64,000 nucleotides of DNA from Anaerolineales bacterium (GCA_030583925.1 CP129482.1:2852001-2916000); one strand, 5' to 3'. Counted from the stretch's first letter, positions 20,385 through 28,892 are shown. Notes: generated from the sequence alone by a model not told the origin. Made by a program: numbers and translations.

Positions 20385-21404
20385 ATGAACATGGTATTGA
20401 CCCAATCTGTCCTCAATGGCGACCGCCTCTCGCTTGCGCGATTGCTTACGCGAGTGGAAAATGATTCACCCGAGGGGCACGCCGCGTTAGCGGAATTGTT
20501 TCCGCACACCGGCAAAGCGCATCTCATCGGCGTGACCGGCGCGCCGGGGACGGGGAAATCGTCGCTCGTCAATCAAATCACGTTACATTATCGCAAAACG
20601 GACAAGAAGAGAGTCGCGGTGGTCGCGGTTGACCCATCGAGTCCGTTCACGGGCGGCGCGGTGTTGGGAGACCGCGTGCGGATGCGCGATCTTTCCGGTG
20701 ACGACGGCGTGTTCATCCGCTCGATGGCGTCGCGCGGCTCGGTGGGCGGCATCGCGCAGACCACGGCGGCATTCACGCAGATCTTCGACGCGGCGGGCTA
20801 CGAGATCGTCATCGTTGAAACGGTCGGCGCGGGGCAAAGCGAAGTGGATATCGCGCGGCTCGCGCACACCACCGTCGTTGTCGAAGCGCCCGGACTCGGC
20901 GACGACATCCAAGCCATCAAAGCGGGGATTTTGGAAATTGCGGACGTGCTCGTCATCAACAAAGCGGATCGCCCGGGCGTAGAACACACGGAACGTGCGC
21001 TTCGCTCCACACTTGCGCTTGCTCACCCAACCCCGCGCGTCTATCGCCACCACGGCAAGACCATGACGATGACAGTCAATGCGCCAGCGGACCCGAGTGT
21101 GTGGATTCCTCCCATCAAGAAAACTATCGCGACGGATGGAACCGGCATCGCCGAAGTAGCCGAATCGATTGCGAAACACGCCGCGCATCTCCGCGTGACC
21201 GGCGATTGGGCTTCACGTGACCGCGCCAGATTGGGATCCGAATTGGAAGCGGCTTTGGGGGAGGCGTTGATGAGGCGGTTCTTCCAAAACATCCAAAAAG
21301 AAAAATACGATGAAATGGTCGAGCAAGTCGTCAAACGGACTCTCTCGCCGCACGAAGCGGTGAAAGTTTTATTGAACGGGAATTTAAAGCAGGAGCATGT
21401 ATGA
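20385..21404 (+). CDS. meaB: Methylmalonyl-CoA mutase-associated GTPase MeaB (ArgK family)
   Basis: A 339-residue G3E-family GTPase that guards B12-dependent acyl-CoA mutases and gates cofactor loading. The Walker A loop is GVTGAPGTGKSSLVNQ (about residues 48-63), the family block VDPSSPFTGGAVLGDRVRM follows, ETVGAGQSEVDIA is the switch and NKAD the base-specificity motif. The C-terminal helical dimerisation arm is complete. No Shine-Dalgarno is visible before the ATG, the area being occupied by a hairpin; a second in-frame ATG two codons later does no better. The stop overlaps the prs start (ATGA). Confidence 0.93.
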   Translation: MNMVLTQSVLNGDRLSLARLLTRVENDSPEGHAALAELFPHTGKAHLIGVTGAPGTGKSSLVNQITLHYRKTDKKRVAVVAVDPSSPFTGGAVLGDRVRMRDLSGDDGVFIRSMASRGSVGGIAQTTAAFTQIFDAAGYEIVIVETVGAGQSEVDIARLAHTTVVVEAPGLGDDIQAIKAGILEIADVLVINKADRPGVEHTERALRSTLALAHPTPRVYRHHGKTMTMTVNAPADPSVWIPPIKKTIATDGTGIAEVAESIAKHAAHLRVTGDWASRDRARLGSELEAALGEALMRRFFQNIQKEKYDEMVEQVVKRTLSPHEAVKVLLNGNLKQEHV

Positions 21405-22396
21405 ACCAACATACGCATGATCACGGAATGAAAATGTACGGCGAGATCAAACTTTACGCGGGCACCGGCTCACCCAATCTCGCGCAAAAGATCGCCGATT
21501 ATTTAGGTCAGCAACTCAGCCCGCGTGAAGTCATCCAATTTCCCAATGAAAATATTTTTGTCAAATTGAACAGCAGCGCTCGCGGACAGGATGTGTACGT
21601 GATCCAAACTACCTCCTCGCCGGTACATCATAACTTGATGGAACTGCTCATTATGATCCAGACCATCCGCTTGGATTCGGCGGCGCGCATCACGGCAGTC
21701 GTCCCGTATTTATGTTATGGACGTTCCGATAAAAAAGATCAGCCGCGCGTGCCTATCACCGCGCGCTTGGTGTGCGACATGATTGAAAGCGCCGGCGCAG
21801 ACCGCTATATGACGTTCGATCCGCACGCCGGTCAAATCCAGGGATTCTTCTCGATCCCCGGCGATGTGCTGACCGCCTCGCACATGATCACCGACTACAT
21901 CAACAAGAACCTGCGCGGCAAAATGAAAAACCTCGCGGTGGTCGCCACCGATTTGGGCTTCGCCAAAAAGGGACGCAACTATGCCCGCGACCTGAACGCG
22001 TCCATTGCCTTCATTGAAAAGAGGCGCACAGCCAACGACTCAAAAGCCAAGGCGTTGACCCTGATTGGAAGCGTGCGCGGGCGGGATGTGCTGATCGTGG
22101 ACGATGAAGTGTTGACCGGCGGCTCCATCGAGCAGGCGGTGGGCGTGGTGAAAAAGAACGGCGCTCGGAATGTGTATCTCGCCTTCATCCATCCGATCTT
22201 TTCGGAAGAGGGCGCGCAGCGTCTGGCTAAATTGCCCATCAAGCACATCATCACGACCGACACGGTTCCTATCTCACCTAAAAAAATAAAGGCGCTCAAG
22301 GGACGCCTAACCGTTCTTTCGATCGCACCCATGTTGGGAGAAGTCATCCGCCGCGCGCACGAGGGACGAAGCGTGGGCGAAATGTTCAACGAATAG
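21401..22396 (+). CDS. prs: Ribose-phosphate pyrophosphokinase (PRPP synthetase), divergent form
   Basis: A 331-residue enzyme making PRPP from ribose-5-phosphate and ATP for nucleotide, His and Trp synthesis. It shows FPNENIFVKLNSSARGQDVYVIQ, the SDKKDQPRVPITARLV segment and the divalent-cation HPHAGQ-like block as DPHAGQIQGFF. The PRPP loop reads VLIVDDEVLTGGS, and the catalytic flexible-loop region ATDLGFAKKGRNYA departs from the common SPDxGG form. This marks a sub-class; activity is still likely. Translation is coupled to meaB by a four-base overlap, and GGAG lies seven bases before the ATG. Confidence 0.88.
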   Translation: MNQHTHDHGMKMYGEIKLYAGTGSPNLAQKIADYLGQQLSPREVIQFPNENIFVKLNSSARGQDVYVIQTTSSPVHHNLMELLIMIQTIRLDSAARITAVVPYLCYGRSDKKDQPRVPITARLVCDMIESAGADRYMTFDPHAGQIQGFFSIPGDVLTASHMITDYINKNLRGKMKNLAVVATDLGFAKKGRNYARDLNASIAFIEKRRTANDSKAKALTLIGSVRGRDVLIVDDEVLTGGSIEQAVGVVKKNGARNVYLAFIHPIFSEEGAQRLAKLPIKHIITTDTVPISPKKIKALKGRLTVLSIAPMLGEVIRRAHEGRSVGEMFNE

Positions 22397-22398
22397 AA

Positions 22399-22436
22399 CA
22401 GTGAACAGTAATCCGACCACCGATTACTGTTCACTG
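22399..22436. repeat. 15-bp inverted repeat between prs and mutM
   Basis: CAGTGAACAGTAATC (22399-22413) is exactly complementary to 22422-22436 with an eight-base loop. No T-run follows, so it may be a dispersed palindrome rather than a terminator; the CAGTGAACAGT pattern resembles the CAGTGATCAGTGACC repeat inside the methyltransferase gene near 38650. Confidence 0.6.
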
Positions 22437-22452
22437 ACAACTAGATTTACAA

Positions 22453-23256
22453 ATGCCCGAACTCCCCGAAGTCGAATCCATTGCTCGAAAACTAAAACCT
22501 GATCTGATCGGCAGAAAAATCCTCTCCGCCGACCTGCGCTGGGCGCGCACGCTTGCCGTGCCCACGCCTAAGAAATTCGCGGAACAGATCAAAGGGCAAA
22601 AATTTTTAGGCGTAGGCAGGCGCGCCAAATATCTCGACCTTCGCCTTACCTCGTTCCACCTCCTCATCCACCTCCGCATGAGCGGCGACTTGCATATTAA
22701 AGACAGTGCAAATCAGCCCGAAAAACATGACCGGCTTATAATTAAACTATCGGGTAACAAGTCGCTGGCATTCAACGACACACGCAAGTTCGGGCGCGTG
22801 TGGCTTATCGCAGACCCGACGGAACTATTCAGCGTTTTGGGTACCGAACCGCTCAGTAAAGAATTCACGCCGCAATGGCTTCACGCGGCATTGCATAAAA
22901 AACATCGCCAACTCAAACCGTTATTGCTCGACCAAACCTTTCTCGCCGGTCTGGGCAACATCTACTCCGACGAAGCGCTGAACATCGCCAAACTGCATCC
23001 TCTGCGCGAGTCAAGTTCGGTTACGGCGAAACAGGCGAAAGCGTTGCACGACGCGATCCGCAACGTATTGAACGAAGGCATCCGCCGCAACGGAGCATCC
23101 ATTGATTGGGTCTATCGCGGCGGCGAATTCCAAAATTATTTTCGAGCCTACGACCGAGAAGGCGAGCCGTGCAAAAATTGCGGCGCAAAAATAAAACGCA
23201 TCGTCGTCGGTCAACGCAGTACGCATTACTGTCCGAGATGTCAGAGGTTAAGGTAG
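22453..23256 (+). CDS. mutM: Formamidopyrimidine-DNA glycosylase
   Basis: A 267-residue bifunctional base-excision repair enzyme that removes oxidised purines such as 8-oxoguanine and cleaves the abasic site. The N-terminal catalytic proline and glutamate are present (MPELPEVE), and the H2TH region includes LDQTFLAGLGNIYSDEAL. The C-terminal zinc finger has CKNC and CPRC. Length is normal. No neighbour suggests a special role; the next gene starts three bases after the stop. Confidence 0.95.
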   Translation: MPELPEVESIARKLKPDLIGRKILSADLRWARTLAVPTPKKFAEQIKGQKFLGVGRRAKYLDLRLTSFHLLIHLRMSGDLHIKDSANQPEKHDRLIIKLSGNKSLAFNDTRKFGRVWLIADPTELFSVLGTEPLSKEFTPQWLHAALHKKHRQLKPLLLDQTFLAGLGNIYSDEALNIAKLHPLRESSSVTAKQAKALHDAIRNVLNEGIRRNGASIDWVYRGGEFQNYFRAYDREGEPCKNCGAKIKRIVVGQRSTHYCPRCQRLR

Positions 23257-23259
23257 ATC

Positions 23260-23967
23260 ATGCAGATCAATTGGTCAATCGCCGGGTGGATCATCTTCGC
23301 CCTCGTCCTGTACACGATCGGTTTTTACGAAGGACGAAGCAACGGCTACAAACGACGCAAGCGCGACGAGGAACAAGAGAAGTTGAAAAATCCTTCCACG
23401 CCGGTCAATGTGGACGATCCCGGCTTGTTGCGAATCAAAAGCGAAGACGGAAATTTGACTCTCGAACTTGATGGCGCGCGCGCCGACACGACCGCGCTCT
23501 CCCCCGACCAACGCAAACGACTGACCGAACTGGTTATGCAGATGCGCCCTTGGGTGCAGGATGAAGCCAAACCTGCGACAGTTCAGCCGACTCCGCTTCC
23601 CCCTCAACCTCTCGATCAAACGCAGGGTCAGCCTGCCTCAATCCAGCCAGCGCCTCCTCCCCTCCCGCCCATTTCATGGAAGCCAGCCTCCCCCTCGAAA
23701 GAATCTGCTGGCAAAAAAGAGGAACGCCCCGCCCCTCCGCCAACCAGCATTGTTGGACAGATCGATCTTGTATTGCAAGAAAAATTGATCGGATTGCCGC
23801 TGGCAGACAAGGGACTGTCGCTAACTCAATCACCGGAAGGCGGCGTCATCGTCAACATCGGACCGCTGAAATACTCTGGCGTGGATGAAGTGCCGGATGC
23901 CGAGATCAAAGCCTTCATCCGCGCCGCCATCGCAGAATGGGAAAAGAAATACACGCCGGGGTTGTAA
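23260..23967 (+). CDS. Membrane-anchored protein with proline-rich linker, unknown function
   Basis: A 235-residue protein with one N-terminal membrane helix (about residues 6-23), a basic juxtamembrane stretch (YKRRKRDEEQEKLK), a proline/glutamine-rich linker (about 110-160) and a small folded C-terminal part (about 165-235) starting SIVGQIDLVLQEKL. No known domain is recognised. It lies three bases after mutM and ends at a convergent hairpin. Confidence 0.65.
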   Translation: MQINWSIAGWIIFALVLYTIGFYEGRSNGYKRRKRDEEQEKLKNPSTPVNVDDPGLLRIKSEDGNLTLELDGARADTTALSPDQRKRLTELVMQMRPWVQDEAKPATVQPTPLPPQPLDQTQGQPASIQPAPPPLPPISWKPASPSKESAGKKEERPAPPPTSIVGQIDLVLQEKLIGLPLADKGLSLTQSPEGGVIVNIGPLKYSGVDEVPDAEIKAFIRAAIAEWEKKYTPGL

Positions 23968-23995
23968 AGCGAGACGCTTTGCGTATCTCGCTCTA
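23966..23995. terminator. Convergent hairpin, AGCGAGA palindrome
   Basis: AGCGAGA (23968-23974) pairs with TCTCGCT (23986-23992), and the inner CGC/GCG pairs extend the stem. It sits between two convergent genes and overlaps the last codons of the Usp gene. It resembles the GAGCGGGATG palindrome at 53328-53348, suggesting a repeat family that also works as a terminator. Confidence 0.5.
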
Positions 23996-24838
23996 CGATT
24001 GCTTATGCCGCGCCGTTAAAATGGGGCAACGCGCGGACTCTGCAACTTCAGCCGTAATGTTCGGCGCGTAATATTGACGCAGCGTCTGCGCGCTGTACGC
24101 CGACCCCATGCATACTAGATCGTAGCCTCCCTCTTCGATCTCCGTCAAAATCTCTTCCACAATGTGACCCTGCCGTGTTTTAGTTTGCGCGTTCAAACCA
24201 GCCTGCCGCGCGATCTCCAACGCTTTGCGCAGACTGCGACCGGGCAGGGTATCTGTCTCTGCAAGGTTGTTGACATGCTCTCGCATCCCACGCGTGCTGG
24301 GATAATCCAAATCCGTCGGCGGGAGGACGTACAGGATCGTGACATCCGCCGCGCTGGCGCGTGCAACTTGAACGGCAATATTTTCGGCGGCCGCCTCATA
24401 GCCGATGCCTCCCACAGTGACCAATAATTTTTTTAATGGCAGGCGCGCCTCTGGCACGTAAAGAATCGGGGTGCGAATCTGTTCCATGAGAAGACGGATC
24501 GAGCGGCCCGTGAGCCAACGTTTAAACTGGGGTCTACCCAGCGGGCTGACCACCGTGATGAAATCTTCCCGATTAGCGACTTCTGGAATGATCTTTTCCG
24601 CCACTCCGTTGCGAATCTCCAGCGTGTACTCCACGCCTAACTGCTGGAACAACTCAACGGCTTGCGCGAAGATATCCTCCAACGGATGGTGGTCATCGAT
24701 CGCCGCGGGGTTCAAATCCTCCGTCGCGCCGAGAAGCGTGATCTTCATCCGCATAGATTGAGCAAGCGCCGCGCCGTATTCGATGGCAGACCATGTGCCT
24801 ATGAAACCATTAGTCACGATCAAGAATTGAGATGTCAT
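23993..24838 (-). CDS. Tandem universal stress protein (two UspA domains)
   Basis: A 281-residue protein of two Usp folds. The first (about 1-135) begins FLIVTNGFIGTWSAIEYGAAL, the second (about 140-278) begins KKLLVTVGGIGYEAAAENIAV. The ATP-binding glycine motif of the second domain is degraded (MGSAYSAQTLRQYY in place of Gly-rich spacing), so it may be a non-ATP-binding member. It is the last gene of a three-gene unit with two chromate-transporter-like proteins and overlaps the preceding one by four bases. A regulatory or stress role for that transporter is inferred only from linkage. Confidence 0.82.
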   Translation of the reverse strand: MTSQFLIVTNGFIGTWSAIEYGAALAQSMRMKITLLGATEDLNPAAIDDHHPLEDIFAQAVELFQQLGVEYTLEIRNGVAEKIIPEVANREDFITVVSPLGRPQFKRWLTGRSIRLLMEQIRTPILYVPEARLPLKKLLVTVGGIGYEAAAENIAVQVARASAADVTILYVLPPTDLDYPSTRGMREHVNNLAETDTLPGRSLRKALEIARQAGLNAQTKTRQGHIVEEILTEIEEGGYDLVCMGSAYSAQTLRQYYAPNITAEVAESARCPILTARHKQS

Positions 24839-25386
24839 CTGTAACTCCGCTTTCCAAAAAGGATGACGCCGAGAACGCCCGCCCCAAGCAGCACGAACGG
24901 CGATGGAATATCAAACCAGAAGGCAATGGCGCTGAGAATGGCGATCAACGCCACGCGGCGGTCTATCTGTTTACGCGTCCCTGCGCGAAATAATTCCCAC
25001 GCCACAAAAACGATCAACGCCGCGACGGCGGGACTCATCCCCGCCACAAAACTGGTGAGCCAATTTTCCTGTTGAAACCGTTGGAGCAGCGCGGCGACGA
25101 TCAACATCAAAACAGTGGGAGGCAGGATCGCGCCGAGTAACGCGGCAAGTACGCCAGGAATACCGCCTGCGGCAAAACCGACGAACATGGCTAACTTCAA
25201 CGCTTCACTGCCGGGTAACACATTCGAGAAACCGACCGCCTCGACGAATCGCTCCTCGCTCATAATCTTGCCCACCGCTTCATCGTATAAAAACCCAACC
25301 GACGCGGGACCAGACGGCGAGAGGACGTTCACTTTGAGGAACATCCATAACAAGCGAAACCAAACTGTGATCTTTGGTTCGTTCAT
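24835..25386 (-). CDS. Short chromate transporter (CHR family), copy 2
   Basis: A 183-residue, single-domain member of the CHR family, half the size of classical ChrA. The N-terminal signature SGPASVGFLYDEAVG and VLPGSEALKLAMFVGF, then a PP in ILPPTVLML, are family marks; about five or six helices are predicted. It overlaps the upstream CHR gene and the downstream Usp gene by four bases each. Pairs of short CHR proteins usually work together; substrates may be chromate or other oxyanions. Confidence 0.85.
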   Translation of the reverse strand: MNEPKITVWFRLLWMFLKVNVLSPSGPASVGFLYDEAVGKIMSEERFVEAVGFSNVLPGSEALKLAMFVGFAAGGIPGVLAALLGAILPPTVLMLIVAALLQRFQQENWLTSFVAGMSPAVAALIVFVAWELFRAGTRKQIDRRVALIAILSAIAFWFDIPSPFVLLGAGVLGVILFGKRSYR

Positions 25387-25898
25387 CTAAGAAAGAAGAT
25401 TCCCACCAGCCCGGCGAGAATGACCACAATGCGCGCCGGCGCGTTGAGGAACATGGCGATCAAACTTGCGATGCCGATCGCCCAACCCTCCCAGCCGGTC
25501 GATCCGCCCTTTTCAAAGATCTTCCACGCTACGAACAACATCAACACCGAGATCGCGGGCGTAAGCCCCTCGATGAAATTACTCAACCACGCTTCACGTC
25601 GCAGGCGGTGCAGGATCATTGTCACGCCTAAGATGATGATCGTCGGCGGCAAGATGGATGCGACCAGCGCGACAAACCCGCCGGGGATGCCTGCCACAGC
25701 ATAGCCGACGTACATCGCCAGCTGCAACGCGTCGCTCCCCGGCAGAACAGACGACAACCCCACCGCCTGCACGAATTGTCCCTCCGTCACCAGTTTGCCG
25801 ACAACCTCATGGTACAACAAGCCAACGGAGGCAGGTCCTGATGTGCTGAGTAAATTAACTTTTAGAAAGATCCAAAAGAGTTCCAATAATTGATCCAC
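25383..25898 (-). CDS. Short chromate transporter (CHR family), copy 1
   Basis: A 171-residue CHR protein beginning with GTG and preceded by AAGGA at a good distance. It carries the same SGPASVG, VLPGSDALQLAMYVGY and ILPPT blocks as its neighbour and is clearly a paralogue of it. Both copies share the same N-terminal signature, so whether they insert in opposite orientations, as the halves of long ChrA do, cannot be told from sequence by eye. Confidence 0.85.
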   Translation of the reverse strand: MDQLLELFWIFLKVNLLSTSGPASVGLLYHEVVGKLVTEGQFVQAVGLSSVLPGSDALQLAMYVGYAVAGIPGGFVALVASILPPTIIILGVTMILHRLRREAWLSNFIEGLTPAISVLMLFVAWKIFEKGGSTGWEGWAIGIASLIAMFLNAPARIVVILAGLVGIFFLR

Positions 25899-26007
25899 GC
25901 AATATCCTTTGTTGGGAATAATTCTAACAGAACAAACGGTTTGAATTACTTGTATAGTGGAACAAAATTCTGTTGAAATTAGTTATCGAGGGCAACAAAA
26001 CAGCATC

Positions 26008-26038
26008 TTGGCAAAAAAAAAAACAGTGATAGTATACT
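26008..26038 (+). promoter_or_regulatory. Promoter candidate with A-tract, for the NarL-type regulator
   Basis: TTGGCA (26008-26013) and TATACT (26033-26038) are 19 bases apart, a little long, with a run of A residues filling the spacer. A strong GGAGG binding site follows at 26050. The A-tract may bend DNA or bind nucleoid proteins. Confidence 0.45.
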
Positions 26039-26059
26039 TATATAACGAAGGAGGAAAAT

Positions 26060-26725
26060 ATGTCAGACAACTCGGCGAACACAATTACTGTTTTGATAGC
26101 GGACGATGAAGAATTTGCTCGTGCATTGATTCGCTCGTTATTACAACCAGCAATGGACATAACAATTATCGGTGAAGCGGAGGACGGGTTTGAAACGCAA
26201 GAATTAATTCCCTTGCTCAAACCTCGAATTCTATTGTTGGACTATCGAATGCCCGGCCCCGGTGCTTATAACATCGAAAAATGGGTTCGGGAAAATCACC
26301 CTGAAACCAGCACATTGATCCTAACGGCTTACGAGCGGGACGCTTATCTGTCAGAGATGATGGATTCGGGCATTGCAGGCTACTTATTCAAGAACGGGGA
26401 TTCTAACCAATTGATCGAAGCCATTCGACGCGCCGTGAATGGGACAGTCTATTTTAGCAATGAACAGATCGAAAGGGCGCAAAACTGGAAACGAACCGTT
26501 GGAATGAACTGGGAAAACCTATCACGGCGCGAACGGGAGGTTCTGGAACAGTTGGCGGCGGGTAAAGACAATAAAGGCATCGCAAACAGGCTGTCCATCT
26601 CGCTCAAAACGACAGAGTTTCACATCACAAACATTTTGAAGAAGCTCGAATTGAATTCTCGCAATGAAGCCATTGTGTGGATGCTCAAACACCAGCCTGA
26701 CGACCCTTGGCTGGCGAAAAACTAG
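26060..26725 (+). CDS. Response regulator, NarL/FixJ family
   Basis: A 221-residue two-domain regulator. The receiver (about 1-125) has the acidic pair D15/D16, the phospho-acceptor D61 in LLLDYRMPG, and a conserved T and K downstream. The C-terminal LuxR-type helix-turn-helix (about 150-215) reads LSRREREVLEQLAAGKDNKGIANRL with the recognition helix SLKTTEFHITNILKKL. GGAGG precedes the ATG. No cognate kinase is adjacent; the next genes are secreted proteins which it may control. A broken copy of its HTH lies at 28468-28640. Confidence 0.93.
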   Translation: MSDNSANTITVLIADDEEFARALIRSLLQPAMDITIIGEAEDGFETQELIPLLKPRILLLDYRMPGPGAYNIEKWVRENHPETSTLILTAYERDAYLSEMMDSGIAGYLFKNGDSNQLIEAIRRAVNGTVYFSNEQIERAQNWKRTVGMNWENLSRREREVLEQLAAGKDNKGIANRLSISLKTTEFHITNILKKLELNSRNEAIVWMLKHQPDDPWLAKN

Positions 26726-26829
26726 GGGATTCCCTAGTTGAAATTCGATTTCGCCTAATTTACACTATGTATGATAAAAAACATTTCATGAATGGGGAAA
26801 CCTAAGGCAGATATATGAAAGGAGGTCCG

Positions 26830-27648
26830 ATGTCTGGAAACCGAAGATTTCCATTTGGGGCAATAATACTCCTATTAGGCGCGGCAGTTGTTTTCTATCA
26901 AGCTTGGGCTGTGAGCGCTCTTTCCATCAATGAACCCAAAATGCAAGACAGCATACTGAACAACCAAGTTGAGGAAAACCTGTCTGCTTCAGAGACCTTT
27001 GAACAGTTGAATCAAAAGATACTCATCGCCGTTCGTTCAGGATGGTTACACGGAAGAGAACACCGGGTATACGATGTAGACAGTTCGAATTTTGGTGTTC
27101 TCCCAAATGGGCAGGAGATCCCACTGGAGCAGATTACGGATTTCTGGTTCTATGTAAACGATAATGGCTTTATCGAACGATCCATTACTATCACCCATAC
27201 TAAAGATGGCCAGGTAGTTCAGGTGGGCGTTAACAGCAATGGAACATCATGGAATACCGCGATCAACGAGATCGTTCCCCATGAACTGTTTCTTTGGGGA
27301 TATGGATTTGATTATGGGTTACATTACTACCTTGACAGTCCCACCCTGCAATACAGCCTTTCGCTAGATCAGAATGGCAGGCCGAGCATCGCTTTTGTGA
27401 TCAGCGTCCAGGAGGAGAAGCCCGCTCCTGTCCAGGAATATTCCAGCTCAATCTTAGCGATGGACCACTACTACTACTTTGACGCTGAAACAGGATTTCT
27501 AACTCGAACATACTCAATCGCCCACCTGGAGGATGGTTCTCAAAGGTATTTCGAAGACATTCAGGTTGAGTTCTTCATCGGCACCACGCCACCGCCCGAT
27601 GTGCTCGCCTACTTTGAGCAGAAACATATCCGGGAGAGTGAAAAATGA
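26830..27648 (+). CDS. Exported or membrane-anchored protein of unknown function
   Basis: A 272-residue protein with an N-terminal hydrophobic segment (about 8-28) that is either a signal peptide ending near AWAVSA or an anchor. The rest is rich in Tyr, Asn and acidic residues, with DHYYYFDAETGFLTRTYS late in the chain. I do not recognise a family. An AGGAGG stands four bases before this ATG; an in-frame ATG five codons upstream is possible. It overlaps the next gene by four bases, so the two are co-translated. Confidence 0.65.
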   Translation: MSGNRRFPFGAIILLLGAAVVFYQAWAVSALSINEPKMQDSILNNQVEENLSASETFEQLNQKILIAVRSGWLHGREHRVYDVDSSNFGVLPNGQEIPLEQITDFWFYVNDNGFIERSITITHTKDGQVVQVGVNSNGTSWNTAINEIVPHELFLWGYGFDYGLHYYLDSPTLQYSLSLDQNGRPSIAFVISVQEEKPAPVQEYSSSILAMDHYYYFDAETGFLTRTYSIAHLEDGSQRYFEDIQVEFFIGTTPPPDVLAYFEQKHIRESEK

Positions 27649-28082
27649 AAGCGACCAAGGTTAGCAATTCATTAGCAATCGCGTTTCTCATCTGCCTGTT
27701 GATTACAGGCGTAGTATACGCCGGAACTACATCGCAAAACGGCGGGGTAGGCGACGCGTGGTGTACCGCATCAAAAACGATCAATCAAGGTTCATCCAGT
27801 TGGGACGCCTATGTAAGAAGTCAATGCGATTTAGGAATTGGCTTAATTGGGCGAATATGGTGGACAGTTCGCCAATATTGCCCTGCTTCGGGTACAACTC
27901 CCGTGAATAAACAATATGGAGGCGAGGTATATTACAATACCAATTATTATCAGAAAGTCACAAATAGTGTCTATGTATCGTGTAGTTCAGGAGGTATGGA
28001 ATTACAAGACTTGGGCCGGCATGATTTCCAAACGGTACTCAACACATGGCAACCTACAGTAAACCGATATGAGAACCGATAA
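27645..28082 (+). CDS. Small secreted Cys-containing protein of unknown function
   Basis: A 145-residue protein with a clear signal peptide (basic start, hydrophobic core, cleavage likely after VVYA near residue 26). The mature part of about 119 residues holds four cysteines (in DAWCTAS, SQCDLG, QYCPAS and YVSCSS), enough for two disulfides, and many Ser, Gly and Tyr residues. No family is recognised; the size and composition would fit a secreted effector, inhibitor or bacteriocin-like product, but that is a guess. It is coupled by ATGA overlap to the gene before. Confidence 0.65.
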   Translation: MKATKVSNSLAIAFLICLLITGVVYAGTTSQNGGVGDAWCTASKTINQGSSSWDAYVRSQCDLGIGLIGRIWWTVRQYCPASGTTPVNKQYGGEVYYNTNYYQKVTNSVYVSCSSGGMELQDLGRHDFQTVLNTWQPTVNRYENR

Positions 28083-28467
28083 CCAACTTTACAAAAGGTG
28101 AGTTTTAAAGTTACCGAAGAACGCCTCGGCGAAGTTTGAACTGCGAAGCGAACAACAATCCTCACTTATACAGTTGCACCAACAGACCGTCCAATACTTT
28201 CTTTGACTCTTCACCCAGCGTGGAATGTTTGGACTGCCCATGCGCTTGGATTAGGGCATACTCAATCAGCAAATTGCTCCGCTCCAAGGGCAACAATGAG
28301 CGCAAGTCGATCCCCAGGATCAATAGAATTCCGCTCGCTTGAGAATGGCGATAAGCACGGAGTAACCTCCGCATATCCGTAATTCAACAGGCAGTACGAT
28401 AAGGAGACCCATGCTATGATCCTTCACTATTGGAAATCAGCGCTTGCCGGCGCTTTCGTTATCGGTC
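28083..28467. other. Intergenic region, possible ORF remnant
   Basis: No convincing gene. A 70-codon minus-strand frame at 28162-28374 (starting MRRLLRAYRHSQASG) has protein-like composition but no ribosome binding site and no family I know; it may be a remnant. An AAGGAG at 28401-28406 precedes a short plus-strand frame that leads into the broken HTH copy. Confidence 0.4.
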
Positions 28468-28640
28468 TGGCGGCGGGTAAAGACAATAAAGGTATCGCGA
28501 ACACGCTATCCATCTCGCTCAAAACGGCAGAGTTTCACGTTACCAGCATATTGAAGAAACTTGACCTGCATTCCCGCGACGAGGCCATTGTGTGGATGCT
28601 CAAACACTAGCCGGATGACCCTTGGCTGGCGAAAAACTAG
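28468..28640 (+). pseudogene. Truncated, stop-interrupted copy of the NarL-type HTH
   Basis: The sequence matches the last 57 codons or so of the regulator at 26060-26725: AAGKDNKGIANTLSISLKTAEFH and then ILKKLDLHSRDEAIVWMLKH, followed by a TAG where the original has a Gln codon (CAG), then PDDPWLAKN still in frame. The receiver and the first HTH helix are missing. A plus-strand frame from 28416 would fuse 17 unrelated residues to the fragment. The match continues into non-coding sequence (GGGGATTCCCTAG), so this is a segmental duplication, not convergent evolution. Confidence 0.85.
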
Positions 28641-28652
28641 GGGATTCCCTAG

Positions 28653-28801
28653 GGTGTGTATGCAAATTAATGGTTATGTCACCCTGAGCGATAGCGAAGG
28701 GTCTCTTGCTTGCCCAAAATGGGTAAATTTTGAGCAAAAATTGAAATTCTTCGTCGCTTCACTCCTCAGAATGACATGCTTTAGCATTTTGCATACAGAC
28801 C
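28653..28801. mobile_element. 149-bp MITE-like element with CTAG target duplication
   Basis: The element is bounded by near-perfect 14-bp terminal inverted repeats, GGTGTGTATGCAAA on the left and the complement of GGTCTGTATGCAAA on the right, and flanked by CTAG at 28649-28652 and 28802-28805. The paralogous site at about 26733-26745 has TTCCCTAGTTGAAA with no insert, giving the empty site. Inside is a further imperfect inverted repeat (TGTCACCCTGAG / CTCAGAATGACA). It has no coding capacity. A four-base CTAG duplication is typical of some IS5-family elements, which may have moved it in trans. Confidence 0.85.
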
Positions 28802-28892
28802 CTAGTTGAAAGTATCAGGAGAATGAATAGAATAATATATACCTTGGGTAGGTGTGAATCAACTCCATAAGTATTTAGCAAGAGGAGATCCT

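Noticed and set aside
28162..28374. 70-codon minus-strand frame starting MRRLLRAYRHSQ
   Set aside because: Composition is protein-like, but there is no ribosome binding site, no family match and no coupled neighbour. Kept only as a possible remnant.
28416..28610. 64-residue HTH protein as a functional gene
   Set aside because: The first HTH helix is replaced by unrelated residues and the chain ends at a stop that replaces a Gln codon of the parent gene, so it is better called a pseudogene.
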